Positions 16,249 to 25,532 of a DNA stretch of 47,159 nt are shown here, one piece after another. Every line of letters begins with the position of its first letter. Within the stretch, counting starts at the first letter, position 1. The notes beneath the pieces were generated by a model. That model did no database searches and was not told where the DNA came from. It saw only the letters and a program-made list of their open reading frames with translations. Both the position numbers and the translations under genes were made by a program. The DNA lies in assembly GCF_030160295.1 (NCBI RefSeq), contig NZ_BSOB01000022.1, positions 1-47,159 of the forward strand, written 5' to 3'. Source of the DNA: Dyella acidisoli. GTDB taxonomy: Bacteria; Pseudomonadota; Gammaproteobacteria; Xanthomonadales; Rhodanobacteraceae.

Positions 16249-16761
16249 GCGAAGCTTTCTATCTATTACTCGTTTCCCCAGTTTTGAGGCTGCCATGAAA
16301 GAGTGCGTTCCCTCACGGTCGTCATTCCCGCTTTCGCGGGAATGACGACCACTTGACACCTTTAATCATGGCTAGTGCAGTGGCGCCGCGTGGCTGTTGG
16401 TGATGCACCCCAACCTACATCGAAGAGCACCGTCCCCCACGCGGGGGATATTCACCTGCATTCGCACGATCCAACATCGAGCAACGGCTTGAGCCAACGA
16501 CACGTTACTCAAGCCGCATAAACGTTTCAAAACCGGAATGAACGCGCACGCTCGGTGTGCTGCCCGCCGCCGAAGGCGAATGCCGTGCAACATCGCTGTC
16601 ACAAGGAATTTATCTACACTTTCGGGTGATTCGATGTATCCCTTTGCGTCAGCAAGTGTACCCTGACGAAGGCTTCGGCCAAGGACGCATGCGCGTAACG
16701 TTCCATCCAGGACGACGTTCAATCAAGGACGCTCGACGACCATTGGTTCGGAAAGACGCGC
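16249..16761. other. Gene-free interval with a REP hairpin
   Basis: This interval of about 510 bp holds no convincing gene on either strand. It contains the REP hairpin at 16317-16350, a GCACCCCAACCTACA segment at about 16404-16418 that also occurs at about 4812-4826 (a dispersed repeat), and the upstream region of the AraC gene. No clear promoter boxes or RNA structures were recognised. Confidence 0.5.
16317..16350. repeat. REP hairpin, half-copy of the 6807-6945 element
   Basis: GGTCGTCATTCCCGC-TTTC-GCGGGAATGACGACC is a perfect 15-bp stem with a 4-nt loop. The flank TGCCATGAAAGAGTGCGTTC (about 16292) parallels TGCCATGAAAGCGTGCGTTC at 6808, so this looks like one half of the same element family. 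Confidence 0.75.
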
Positions 16762-17691
16762 ATGTATCACGGTGCATTCGGCGATCGGCTTGGCCGCTCG
16801 TTTCGCCTAAACAATCCTCCCGTTCTCCATAGCCAGACAAGGCGCGGCATACGCCTTGCGGTGACGGAACTTCGGATCGACAAAATGGGTTACGGCATGA
16901 CGTCCCCGATGGGGAACGACGATGCCTACCTTGTCTGTCTTAATCTGCGCAAGCAAAGCACCCATGAGCTTTGGTGCGACGGTCGTTCCGTGTGTTCGAC
17001 CTCTTATGAAGGCGGCACGATCTACGTCCTGGATTTGCGGCGCGATCCCATCGCGTACATCGGCGATCCGCTGCATTCACTGTACTTCTACCTGCCGCGC
17101 CAAGCCGTTGTCGAGGCCAGCGAGGAGCTTGGGAAGAAGAGCATTGTAGATCTCGCCGTTCAGCCCGACGAATGCTTCCTGGATACCATCGTCGGCAGTA
17201 TCGGACAAACGCTGTTGCCGATATTCAATACGGCTGCTCCCGCGAATCAGGCCTTGGTAGATCATCTGCTGCAAGGCCTGTGCGTGTATATGACATCCAC
17301 CTACGGCGGTTCTCAAAAACGTCCCGACATTGTGCGGGGTGCGCTGGCACCATGGCAGCAACGCCTTGCCACACAGATTTTGCGCGAACGGCTCATCGAC
17401 GGCGTTTCCATCAATGAACTGGCGGAAGCGTGCGGCTTGTCTGCAGGCGCACTGGCGCGGGGTTTCAAGAAGAGCATCGGCGTGTCGCCACATCAATGGC
17501 TGCTGTCCCGCCGCGTCGATCTGGCGCTTGATCTCATGGCGGATACCGATGTCTCGCTGGCGGAAATCGCCTTCAACGCAGGCTTCTCCGACCAAAGCCA
17601 TTTCAGCCGTGTGTTTACGCAAAAGATGGGCGTGGCGCCGGGTGCATGGCGAAAGTCGCTGGCAAACAACAGGCGCGTGGAAGCTGCCTGA
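16762..17691 (+). CDS. AraC-family transcriptional regulator
   Basis: 309 residues. The N-terminal ligand/cupin-like region (about 30-190) is of the AraC-binding type and only weakly conserved. The C-terminal AraC double helix-turn-helix (about 205-300) is clear: ISINELAEACGLS-like VSINELAEACGLSAGALARG, then VSLAEIAFNAGFSDQSHFSR and FTQKMGVAPGAWR. GGAAAG lies six nt before the ATG. Only 41 bp separate it from ytcA in the same direction. It probably regulates the ytcA-mdtNOP efflux operon and may be cotranscribed with it. The inducer is unknown; aromatic acids or antimicrobials would fit the pump family. Confidence 0.92.
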   Translation: MYHGAFGDRLGRSFRLNNPPVLHSQTRRGIRLAVTELRIDKMGYGMTSPMGNDDAYLVCLNLRKQSTHELWCDGRSVCSTSYEGGTIYVLDLRRDPIAYIGDPLHSLYFYLPRQAVVEASEELGKKSIVDLAVQPDECFLDTIVGSIGQTLLPIFNTAAPANQALVDHLLQGLCVYMTSTYGGSQKRPDIVRGALAPWQQRLATQILRERLIDGVSINELAEACGLSAGALARGFKKSIGVSPHQWLLSRRVDLALDLMADTDVSLAEIAFNAGFSDQSHFSRVFTQKMGVAPGAWRKSLANNRRVEAA

Positions 17692-17732
17692 CCGTATTCA
17701 CGCAAAGGATCTTTCCAGAAAAGGTTATGCAG

Positions 17733-18020
17733 ATGTCCTCATATAAACGAACACGCGAGCGACGTTATTTCCAAGAGGTCTTGGTGTCGTGCCTCTCGCT
17801 GGCGATAACGGCATGCAGCGCGTCGCCCTCGCGAAACATCCTCGGGTCCTATTTCCCGACGTGGATGGTGTGCGCGCTCCTCGGCATCGTCTTCGTCGCC
17901 GTGGTCCGTAGCGTACTGGTTAAAACCGGCGTCGATGCCTCGCTTCCCGTGCCGGTCATCGTCTACCTGTGCATGTGGACGGCGGCAACACTCGCCATCT
18001 GGCTTGTGTGGCTGGGCTGA
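17733..18020 (+). CDS. ytcA: YtcA-family small membrane lipoprotein
   Basis: 95 residues. A basic N-terminus and hydrophobic stretch lead to lipobox I25-T-A-C28, then two further membrane segments (WMVCALLGIVFVAVV; VPVIVYLCMWTAATLAIWLV). YtcA-type proteins are found next to mdtNOP pumps, and here it directly precedes mdtN. The frame is open from 17646. The ATG at 17733 was chosen because AAAAGG lies eight nt upstream; an ATG at 17727 would be too close to that site. It is probably an accessory of the pump; its exact role is not known. Confidence 0.82.
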   Translation: MSSYKRTRERRYFQEVLVSCLSLAITACSASPSRNILGSYFPTWMVCALLGIVFVAVVRSVLVKTGVDASLPVPVIVYLCMWTAATLAIWLVWLG

Positions 18021-18035
18021 ATGGAGACATCGACC

Positions 18036-19061
18036 ATGCACGACAAAACCGCGCTAGGCCGCATCATTGCCATCGTATCCATCGCTTCTGCATTGGCGCT
18101 CATCGTTGTGTCGATGATTGTCGTGGACAAACGTCCAAGGACACATGACGCCTACATCTTCGCTTACAGCGCAGGCATCACGCCGGAAGTCAGCGGGCGG
18201 ATCGTAGCCATCCATGTTCGCAATGATCAGTTCGTCCACAAAGGGGACGTGTTGCTGCAAATCGATCCGGAACCGTTCGAGCTGAAGCTGAAGCAAGCCA
18301 ATGCTCAAGTAGCAGCCTTGCAGGCGGAGATCGATCTCACAGGCCGACAAGTGAATGCACAAGGTTCCGGTGCCGAGGCTGCCGCCCGCGAAGTCGACCG
18401 CGCGCGTCAACAATTGGCATTAGCCCACAACACGCTCGCACGCATGGAGCCGCTGTTGGCAAAGGGTTTCGTCACCACGCAGCAAATCGACGAAGCGCGC
18501 ACAAACGAACGCACGGCAGCAGCGCAGCTGGCGGCTGCCACACAGCAGGCGGCGCAAGCCAAGGAAGCGATCGGCGATGTGGAAAGCCTGAAAGCACAAC
18601 TGCTGGGTGCGCAGGCAGCGCAGGCGCTGGCGGCCCGCGATCTTCGGGAAACCGTTATTCGCGCCTCGGTGGACGGCAAGGTGGTGGGCTTCGATCTCGC
18701 ACTGGGATCGTTCGCGGTTTCTGGACATCCACTCTTTACGCTGATCGACGATAACAGCTGGTACGCCGTCGCCAATTTCCGCGAAACAGACCTGCGCGGA
18801 CTGCACGTCGGGGACGCCGCGTCGATCTGGGTCATGGGACACGAAGGCCAACCGTTGCATGGCGTATTGGAAAGCCTGGGCGCGGGTGTGGCACCAGCGG
18901 GCCTGGCCGGCCCTGGCCTGCCGCAGGTGGATCGCAATCTGAACTGGGTGGTCGTGGCGCAACGTTTCCCGGTGTGGGTGCATCTGGATCAACCTTCGCA
19001 GCCGTTTCTTCGAATCGGTGCAACAGCTTCTGTGCGGGTGAGCCATGCCAACGCCGATTGA
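18036..19061 (+). CDS. mdtN: HlyD/EmrA-type membrane-fusion protein of an MdtNOP-like pump
   Basis: A 341-residue periplasmic adaptor. It has an N-terminal membrane anchor (RIIAIVSIASALALIVVSMI), a first lipoyl half (THDAYIFAYSAGITPEVSGR, VRNDQFVHKGDVLLQIDPEPF), a long alpha-helical hairpin (about 85-200), the second lipoyl half (VIRASVDGKVVGFDLALGSF) and a beta-barrel domain (WYAVANFRETDLRGLHVGD). It bridges the inner-membrane FUSC protein and the TolC-like channel. The ATG at 18036 has GGAG at optimal distance; an ATG at 18021, abutting the ytcA stop, is an alternative. It overlaps mdtO by 17 bp, indicating translational coupling. Confidence 0.9.
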   Translation: MHDKTALGRIIAIVSIASALALIVVSMIVVDKRPRTHDAYIFAYSAGITPEVSGRIVAIHVRNDQFVHKGDVLLQIDPEPFELKLKQANAQVAALQAEIDLTGRQVNAQGSGAEAAAREVDRARQQLALAHNTLARMEPLLAKGFVTTQQIDEARTNERTAAAQLAAATQQAAQAKEAIGDVESLKAQLLGAQAAQALAARDLRETVIRASVDGKVVGFDLALGSFAVSGHPLFTLIDDNSWYAVANFRETDLRGLHVGDAASIWVMGHEGQPLHGVLESLGAGVAPAGLAGPGLPQVDRNLNWVVVAQRFPVWVHLDQPSQPFLRIGATASVRVSHANAD

Positions 19062-20961
19062 ACTTCAAGCGCGGGACGGATTCACAGCGCTGCTGCGCCG
19101 TGAACTCGCACTCAATGACACCCGCATTCGCTTGATCATCCGCATCACCGGATGTACCGCCATCGTCCTCGCCATCGCGATGACGTTTCAGATTCCACTG
19201 CCCGCTTATATCGCCTATCTCGTCTTTCTGGTCAGCCAGGAAGATGCTGCATCGACTCTGATCTCGGCGGTAGGTGGACTGGTTGCGGTCACCTTGGCAG
19301 TCGCGGCGTCCATATTGCTTTATGTGTTCGACGCCGCTGCTCCTGCCTTGAGAATTCCGTTGCTGGCCGCCAGCACGCTGGCCGGGATCTTTCTCGCGCG
19401 AACCAGCCGACTGGGACCGATCGCCTTTCTGGCCGGTTTTATCTTGGTTCTGTCGCAAACGTTGCTGGATGATGTGCCGAGCACGGAGTACGTAACCCAT
19501 ACCGTGCTGTGGCTGTGGGTAGTCATTGCTGTGCCGGTGGGCGTTGCCGTGCTCGCGCATCTATTGACTGGCGAGAATCCCGTTGCGCTTGCGCGAAAGC
19601 GCGCCGCCCAGCTGATGGAACGGGTCGCGGCCTATATCGAAAACCCCTACTCCGCAAACCCATCGCACTTACGCGGCGAGCTGCTGTCGCTCGGCCAGCT
19701 CATGAACAAGGCGTTTCTGTGGAACAAGAAGGTCAAGGCGTTTGCGCAGGAAGACAGTCGCATGATCGCCACCCTGTTGGAAGTGCTGCAGATCGCTCGA
19801 TACCACCCTTCGAGTGCTCCCCTTGCTTCAAGGCGTTCTTTGGCTATATCCCTCCGTCAAAGCCGACGCCTCTTTTTACAACGCCGCGGCATCACGGTCG
19901 ATGTTGCAAACAGCGAATCCGAGTCGACATCTGCTGAGCTTGATCCTTCGCAGGCCGCCCTTCGTGGCGCACTCAACGAGTTGCGTGACGAAGCGTCTGG
20001 CAAGGCCCCAGCCGTATCGGCTACAGCTTCTCCCCAACAAGCTGTTACAAACACGCTGGAACAGCGTGCGCATATGCGCTTTGCATTCAAAGTGATGTGT
20101 GCGGTATTGGCCTCCTACGCAACGTACACACTGCTTGATTGGCCGGGCATTCGCACCGCGATTACCACGTGTTTCTTCGTCTCGCTGACCACGGTTGGCG
20201 AAAGCGTCCACAAGCTCACCCTGCGACTATCCGGCGCAATCATTGGCGGCGTTATCGCAGGACTCTGCATTGTTTTTGTACTGCCCTCGCTCACCGATAT
20301 CGGCCAGCTGTGCCTGCTTATCGCTGCGGTATCGGCGTTCTGTGCATGGATTTCCACCAGCAGCGAGACGATCGCTTATGGCGGCATGCAAATAGCGTTC
20401 GCCTTCTTCCTGGGTGTACTGCAAGGCTACGGCCCAACGGAAGATCTCACGGTGCTGCGTGATCGCGTGGTCGGCATCGTGATCGGCAATATCTGGATCA
20501 CCATTTTCTTCACGACGCTCTGGCCGATCAGTGCACTGGACCAGGCGCGCACCAAATGGACTTCCGCGATTGGCGCGCTAGGTGCGCTGCTCGTCACCAA
20601 AGACGCAACCGCTATCGGTTCGATGAAAGCAGATATCTGCAAGAAGATCGCGGAAGGATCCGTATTGAAAGCACGGGGTATGTTCGAATGGCGAACGACT
20701 GATCGCCTGGCATCCGAAGCCCGCTATGTTGAGCAACTTGCATCGGCGGTTTTTGTCGTGCTTCGGCTTAAGGAAAACGCCACGTCGCCTATTCATGACG
20801 AGGAAGCAGACCGGCTCGCATCGCAGCGGTTGATGGCGCTTTCAAAGGGCACTCGCTCCGATACATATGTAGGGGATGTTGGTCGTACACCGTCCACGCT
20901 GCTGGACCAGGCTCGGCAACAACTTAATGAGGAGATCGATCATGCATCGCGCACGATCTGA
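19045..20961 (+). CDS. mdtO: FUSC-family inner-membrane exporter (MdtO-like)
   Basis: 638 residues with two blocks of membrane helices (about 30-180: IIRITGCTAIVLAIAMTFQI, LISAVGGLVAVTLAVAASIL; and about 345-500: FAFKVMCAVLASYATYTLLD, LSGAIIGGVIAGLCIVFVLP). Cytosolic helical regions lie between and after them. This two-block layout is typical of FUSC / aromatic acid exporter proteins (AaeB, MdtO). It is the energised or substrate-facing part of the tripartite pump. GGGTGAG precedes the ATG, which lies inside the end of mdtN; its own end overlaps the start of the outer-membrane factor. The substrate is unknown. Confidence 0.9.
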   Translation: MPTPIELQARDGFTALLRRELALNDTRIRLIIRITGCTAIVLAIAMTFQIPLPAYIAYLVFLVSQEDAASTLISAVGGLVAVTLAVAASILLYVFDAAAPALRIPLLAASTLAGIFLARTSRLGPIAFLAGFILVLSQTLLDDVPSTEYVTHTVLWLWVVIAVPVGVAVLAHLLTGENPVALARKRAAQLMERVAAYIENPYSANPSHLRGELLSLGQLMNKAFLWNKKVKAFAQEDSRMIATLLEVLQIARYHPSSAPLASRRSLAISLRQSRRLFLQRRGITVDVANSESESTSAELDPSQAALRGALNELRDEASGKAPAVSATASPQQAVTNTLEQRAHMRFAFKVMCAVLASYATYTLLDWPGIRTAITTCFFVSLTTVGESVHKLTLRLSGAIIGGVIAGLCIVFVLPSLTDIGQLCLLIAAVSAFCAWISTSSETIAYGGMQIAFAFFLGVLQGYGPTEDLTVLRDRVVGIVIGNIWITIFFTTLWPISALDQARTKWTSAIGALGALLVTKDATAIGSMKADICKKIAEGSVLKARGMFEWRTTDRLASEARYVEQLASAVFVVLRLKENATSPIHDEEADRLASQRLMALSKGTRSDTYVGDVGRTPSTLLDQARQQLNEEIDHASRTI

Positions 20962-22375
20962 GTCGCCTCTTGCTGTGTGCTTTCCGCTAGTTCTCGCGAC
21001 CACGCTGTTCGCGCCTTGGGGCATGGCGAATGCACAATCGGTCTCCTGGGTGGGCGCTTCCGCGCAGGATGCAACAACTGTCGCCACACGCGCTGATGCG
21101 CCCGTGCTCGAGAACCGCGTATATGCGCTACCGGAGCTTCTCACCCTTGCGCTGGACATCAATCCCAAGACGCGCGAAGTCGAGCAGGAAGCCGTACAAG
21201 CGAACTTGGCCATCAAACTTGCCAAGAGCCAGTATTCACCGCAGCTCGATGTCAAGGCATTGGGCGGCATACAGCGCACGCCGCTGGCTATCCCACCCAA
21301 CGTTTCGGCCAAAGGCTACTTCGTTTCTTCCACGCGGGAAGTCTTCCCAAGCCTGGAACTGAAATGGTTGTTGTTCGATTTCGGCCGCCGCAAGGGGCAA
21401 GTCGAGGAAGCCAGGCACAATGCTTCTGCTGCCCAGTCAGGCTTGCTCGGCGCGCAGGAAAAACTGGTGTTCGACGTATCAGAAGCCTATTTCGAAGCGA
21501 CGTCCGCGCAAGGACAAGTGCACGCAGCGCAAAAGGCGCTGGATGCCGCTATGTTGACCGAACAGGCCGTCGTCGATCAGAAAAAACATGGCCGCGCCAC
21601 CGTGGTGCAGCTTGCCGAAGCGCAACGACAGACGGCAGCGATGCGCCTGGCGCTGACAAAAGCCACCGGCACGGCGGATACGGCATTCGCAACTTTGGTC
21701 GCCACGATCGGGCTACCGCCGGAAACGCATTTTGAGATCACGCCTCCCGCAGACGCGCCAGCAACGGAAACACTCGCACCGATTCGCGCGTTGATCGATG
21801 AAGCCTTGCAATCCCGCCCGGACGTGTTGGCCGCCACGGACAAAGTGGCGGCATCCGACGCCAAGATCGAGACGGCACGCGCGGCGTATCGACCGACGAT
21901 CAGCATGTCAGCGCAGGTGTTCCAGAACATCGGGAAGATCAGCAGTGACGGAGGTCCGTACTCGTCCATCGATCGAACCGGCAACGCACTGTTCGTGTCG
22001 TTCGAGTGGCCGCTGTTCGATGGTGGTGCACGCGCCACCAATGTTTCGCTGGCTGTCTCACAAAAAACGGCTGCCGAAGATGCCTTGGCGGAAACCAAAG
22101 ACAACGCTTCCCAGCAGATAGTGCAGGCCTACAACAATTTGAAGACCAGCCTGGACAATCGCAATCAGGCGCTGGCTTATGTGCACGCTTCCGAACTCGC
22201 CTATCAAGCCGCACTCGACTCGTATCGGCGGGGCCTTGCAAGCATCACCGAATTGACCAGCAACGAAGCTGTGCTCGCCCAAGCCGAAGCCAGTCAAGAA
22301 GACGCCGAGGCAAGCGTAGGCATCGCGCGCGCGGCGCTGGACCTTGCCATGGGACGACGGCCTTCCTCGCACTAG
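20942..22375 (+). CDS. mdtP: TolC/NodT-family outer-membrane efflux channel
   Basis: A 477-residue outer-membrane factor. A signal peptide (SPLAVCFPLVLATTLFAPWGMANA) is followed by the duplicated OEP domain: LPELLTLALDINPKTREVEQ, FPSLELKWLLFDFGRR, then after the midpoint ALQSRPDVLAATDKVAASDA, LFVSFEWPLFDGGARATN and a final helical coil. The absence of an N-terminal Cys lipobox fits TolC-like rather than lipidated NodT proteins. The start at 20942 has GAGGAG upstream and overlaps the mdtO stop; the frame upstream of it is not used. It completes the ytcA-mdtNOP tripartite exporter. Confidence 0.9.
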   Translation: MHRARSESPLAVCFPLVLATTLFAPWGMANAQSVSWVGASAQDATTVATRADAPVLENRVYALPELLTLALDINPKTREVEQEAVQANLAIKLAKSQYSPQLDVKALGGIQRTPLAIPPNVSAKGYFVSSTREVFPSLELKWLLFDFGRRKGQVEEARHNASAAQSGLLGAQEKLVFDVSEAYFEATSAQGQVHAAQKALDAAMLTEQAVVDQKKHGRATVVQLAEAQRQTAAMRLALTKATGTADTAFATLVATIGLPPETHFEITPPADAPATETLAPIRALIDEALQSRPDVLAATDKVAASDAKIETARAAYRPTISMSAQVFQNIGKISSDGGPYSSIDRTGNALFVSFEWPLFDGGARATNVSLAVSQKTAAEDALAETKDNASQQIVQAYNNLKTSLDNRNQALAYVHASELAYQAALDSYRRGLASITELTSNEAVLAQAEASQEDAEASVGIARAALDLAMGRRPSSH

Positions 22376-22423
22376 CTTCAACCGAACCGGCCTTCCCCAC
22401 CACGCCACCATGCGGAGTACGCC

Positions 22424-24133
22424 ATGAGTAAGAAAGTTGCGGAAATTCTCGTTGAAGTTCTCGAACAGGCCGGCGTAAAACGCTGCTACGGCATCGTGGG
22501 CGATACGCTCAATCTGTTTGCGGAACACCTGGAACGCAGCTCGATCGACTGGGTGCATGTTAGGCATGAGGAAGCCGGCGCTTTTGCCGCAGGCGCAGAA
22601 GCACTGCTCACCAACAATCTGACCGCGTGCGCGGGCAGCTGTGGACCGGGCAGTTTGCACTTCATCAACGGGCTGTACGAAGCCAATCGCAATCGTGCAC
22701 CGCTCGTGCTCATCGCCAGCCAAGTGATGATGAACGACTTGGGATTCGAATTCATCCAGGAAGTCGACTTCAAAACTGTCTTCAAGGAATGCTCGGTATT
22801 CTGCGACATGATCCTGACGCCCGACCAGGCCAGGAAGAAAGCGGTGATGGCCTGCCAAGCCGCGTTGGCGAAGCAGGGCGTTGCGGTGTTGATCGTGCCG
22901 GTGGACATCTCTCATGGCGAAGTGCATGAGGATTTCCCGTATCAGGTTCACCACAGCAAGCCTACCATCACTCCGAATTTCGAAGAGATCGACGAGATCG
23001 CCAAGATCCTCAACGCCAGCAGAAAGATCACCATCTACGCCGGCTCCGGCTGCGAAAATGCGTTGGAAGAAATCCGTGCGGTAGCGGAAATACTGAAGGC
23101 GCCTGTCGCCCACACATCCCGCGCCAAATGCTTCCTGGAACCCGACAATCCCTTCAACGTGGGCATGACCGGCATTCTGGGTAGCGAGGCCGGTTACAAC
23201 GCCATTCTCGATTGCGACACACTGCTGTTGCTGGGCGCCGATTTTGCGTGGCGCCAGTTCTATCCCGACAAGGCGAAGATCGTCCAGATCGACATCGATC
23301 CTACTCACCTCGGGCGACGCCATCACATTACGTTCGGCGCGGTCGGCGATATCAAACCCACGCTGCGCGCACTGCTTCCAAGCCTGGAAGAAAACGACGA
23401 TGCGTCGTTCCAGGAGGAATACGTCGAACGATTCCACGAGGCCATGGCATCGTGGAAGAGCCACTTGGTTCCCGGCCACAACGACACCATTCCAGGTTCG
23501 TACCTGACTTCCCTGATCAACAAATACGCCGAAGAAGATGCACTTATCTCCGGCGACGACGGCACCCCCATCGTATGGGCGATTCGCCATATCACTGCAA
23601 ACGGCAAACGCCGCATCTTCGGCAGCCTTTTGCATGGAACCATGGCGACGGCACTTCCCAACGCACTGGGCCTGAAGAAGGCAGCACCTGAGCGCCAAGT
23701 GATCGCCATGTGTGGCGATGGCGGCCTCTCCATGCTCTTCGGCGAATTGCTCACCGTCATCCAGGAAGACCTGCCGATCAAGATCGTCGTGTTCGACAAC
23801 AACAAACTGGGATTCGTCGAAATCGAGCAAAAATCGGAAGGCATGCTCGAAACCTTCACGCACTTGAAGAACCCGGACTTCGGCAAGGTGGCCGAAGCCA
23901 TCGGCATCTGGGGAAAGACCGTGCGCAAGGCTTCGGAGATCGAAGCGGCCGTGCAAGAGTGGCTGGCTCAGCCAGGACCGGCGCTGCTCAATGTTCCGGT
24001 GAGCCCGCTCGAACTGGTCAAGCCGCCTTTTGTCGAGCTCAAGCCGGTCGTCGGCATGGCGCTGTATTCGGCGCGGGCCATCCTGCATGGGCGCGGCGCG
24101 GATGTGCTGGAACTGGTGCGCGAAAACATTTGA
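22424..24133 (+). CDS. poxB: Thiamine-diphosphate pyruvate:quinone oxidoreductase (pyruvate oxidase)
   Basis: A 569-residue TPP enzyme that decarboxylates pyruvate to acetate and CO2 and passes electrons through FAD to quinone at the membrane. It has an N-terminal PYR domain with activating Glu50 in VRHEEAGAFAAGAEA, a central FAD-type domain (about 185-340), and a C-terminal PP domain with the TPP motif GDGGLSMLFGEL (431-442) through VVFDNN. The C-terminal tail (ARAILHGRGADVLELVRENI) resembles the lipid-binding end of PoxB. GCGGAG lies before the ATG. It is only 48 bp downstream of mdtP in the same direction, so read-through from the pump operon is plausible. An acetolactate synthase is less likely, as no regulatory subunit gene is adjacent. 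Confidence 0.88.
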   Translation: MSKKVAEILVEVLEQAGVKRCYGIVGDTLNLFAEHLERSSIDWVHVRHEEAGAFAAGAEALLTNNLTACAGSCGPGSLHFINGLYEANRNRAPLVLIASQVMMNDLGFEFIQEVDFKTVFKECSVFCDMILTPDQARKKAVMACQAALAKQGVAVLIVPVDISHGEVHEDFPYQVHHSKPTITPNFEEIDEIAKILNASRKITIYAGSGCENALEEIRAVAEILKAPVAHTSRAKCFLEPDNPFNVGMTGILGSEAGYNAILDCDTLLLLGADFAWRQFYPDKAKIVQIDIDPTHLGRRHHITFGAVGDIKPTLRALLPSLEENDDASFQEEYVERFHEAMASWKSHLVPGHNDTIPGSYLTSLINKYAEEDALISGDDGTPIVWAIRHITANGKRRIFGSLLHGTMATALPNALGLKKAAPERQVIAMCGDGGLSMLFGELLTVIQEDLPIKIVVFDNNKLGFVEIEQKSEGMLETFTHLKNPDFGKVAEAIGIWGKTVRKASEIEAAVQEWLAQPGPALLNVPVSPLELVKPPFVELKPVVGMALYSARAILHGRGADVLELVRENI

Positions 24134-24256
24134 CGTGCCTACGCACGGTATCCATTACCGACCGTGGGCAAGAAAAGTCGGACAAAACCACGTAGCTTTG
24201 GACTTCCAAATCACATGAAGTCAGTTTCATAACACACTAAATATGAGCCAAAAATG

Positions 24257-24281
24257 TGCGCATCCTGCGCAAGGATGCGCA
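24257..24281 (+). terminator. Candidate hairpin terminator downstream of poxB
   Basis: TGCGCATCC-TGCGCAA-GGATGCGCA is a perfect 9-bp stem with a 7-nt loop, followed by ATCATTTCAAT, which is only weakly T-rich. It lies about 124 nt past the poxB stop and 117 nt before the diguanylate cyclase start. The rest of 24134-24397 shows no gene. Confidence 0.5.
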
Positions 24282-24397
24282 TCATTTCAATCGTCACGAA
24301 TGTGAACAGATTGCCATGCGAATGAATGTCACTTGACAGACCACCGGACATGGTGAATTTTCCGTCAAGAAAACGGCTTTTTCGCCGGTAACCCGTC

Positions 24398-25465
24398 ATG
24401 ACTCCAGCCCAGCATCCGCCTTCCCATCCTCGCGATCTGCTCGGCGCCTTGGCGACCACGGTTACCCACGCGCATACGCTGGAAGACCTCGTTCGTCCTC
24501 TCCTGCAGCTATTGCAGCGGTTCACGGGCCTGGAAAGTACCTACCTCACGACCGTGGATGAACGGGCTGGCGTTCAACACGTGATGTTCGCGCTCAACAC
24601 CCAGCACATGCATATTCCCGAAGGTTTGTCGGTGCCATGGGATGGGACATTGTGCAAACGCGCGCTCGAAGAAGGGCGCGCTTACACGGACGACGTAGCT
24701 AATTGCTGGGGCGATTGCGAAGCCGCACGCGCACTGGACATTGCCACTTACGTCAGCGCGCCAGTCCGCATCGGGCATGGTGAACTGTTCGGCACGCTCT
24801 GCGCTGCCAGCGAAGTGCGTAAGCCCATGATGAACGGCGCAGAAGACATTTTGCAGTTATTCGCCCAGCTGATCAGCCAACAGGTTGAACGCGAAAAGCT
24901 GCTTGTCGATCTGCACCACGCCAACAGCTCACTGGCGGTCACCGCGCTTACGGACGTGATAACGCAACTGCCCAATCGCCGAGCCCTGATGCAAGACATG
25001 CAACGACGCCTCGCTGAGGATTCGGCTGAGCACACAGTGATCGTGGGCTTTATCGATATGGATGATTTCAAGGCGATCAATGATGAATACGGCCATGACG
25101 TAGGCGACCGTTTCCTGGAAGCCATGGGCCGGCGCTTGCTCGGCGTTTTGCGCAACGGCGACTTTGCGGCACGTCTCGGCGGCGATGAGTTCGTGGTGGT
25201 GGCAACCGTCAAGCGTGAAACTGCAGACGCAGCAGCAGTCACATTAAGAAAGCGGTGGAGGAGCGCCACGCGTGGATGGTTTGCCCTCGGCGCCGTCGAG
25301 TTCCACTACAACGGCCCCAGCATTGGCATTGCCATTGCCGAGCCCGGATGCTGCGACGCTCAGACACTTTTAAACCAGGCCGACGCGGCGATGTACATGT
25401 CCAAGCGCGCACGCAAGGCAAAAAAAGAAAACAAGCCTTGGCAATCGAATCCACGTCGTGCTTGA
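24398..25465 (+). CDS. GAF-GGDEF diguanylate cyclase
   Basis: 355 residues. A GAF sensor domain spans about 15-165 (LEDLVRPLLQLLQRFTGLES, WDGTLCKRALEEGR, APVRIGHGELFGTLCAASEV), then a short helical linker and a GGDEF domain from about 184. The motif LPNRRAL, the metal Asp in FIDMDDFKAIND and the active-site GGDEF (261-265) are intact. An RNGD (252-255) sits five residues before GGDEF, which is the RxxD inhibitory site. It should make cyclic-di-GMP in the cytosol with product inhibition. No EAL domain is fused. The ribosome site is weak. It lies just upstream of the type III region, but no direct link can be read. Confidence 0.92.
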   Translation: MTPAQHPPSHPRDLLGALATTVTHAHTLEDLVRPLLQLLQRFTGLESTYLTTVDERAGVQHVMFALNTQHMHIPEGLSVPWDGTLCKRALEEGRAYTDDVANCWGDCEAARALDIATYVSAPVRIGHGELFGTLCAASEVRKPMMNGAEDILQLFAQLISQQVEREKLLVDLHHANSSLAVTALTDVITQLPNRRALMQDMQRRLAEDSAEHTVIVGFIDMDDFKAINDEYGHDVGDRFLEAMGRRLLGVLRNGDFAARLGGDEFVVVATVKRETADAAAVTLRKRWRSATRGWFALGAVEFHYNGPSIGIAIAEPGCCDAQTLLNQADAAMYMSKRARKAKKENKPWQSNPRRA

Positions 25466-25488
25466 TCAATGTGAGACTCGACACTTAC

Positions 25489-25532
25489 TTGACAAATCCC
25501 TAGGGAAATCCCTAGTCCAGGGAAATCCCTAG
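25489..25532 (+). promoter_or_regulatory. Triple AAATCCCTAG operator-like repeat with a TTGACA box
   Basis: AAATCCCTAG occurs at 25494-25503, 25506-25515 and 25523-25532. The 14-mer AGGGAAATCCCTAG is exactly repeated at 25502-25515 and 25519-25532. Each unit is nearly palindromic (CTAGGGA-AA-TCCCTAG). A TTGACA hexamer (25489-25494) overlaps the first copy and could be a -35 box, in which case the repeats cover the promoter. A further GGGATAACCCC dyad follows at 25536-25546. This lies about 80 bp upstream of the giant LysM gene and looks like a regulator binding array. Confidence 0.5.

Noticed and set aside
22058-24088. 676-codon open frame antisense to poxB and mdtP
   Set aside because: It is the mirror of a strongly conserved TPP enzyme; its translation is His/Val/Asp-rich without any domain, as expected for antisense frames in GC-rich genes.
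25502-25532. GGGAAATCCC matching the eukaryotic NF-kB site pattern
   Set aside because: This is bacterial DNA and the match is explained by a near-palindromic repeat; a host factor link has no support.
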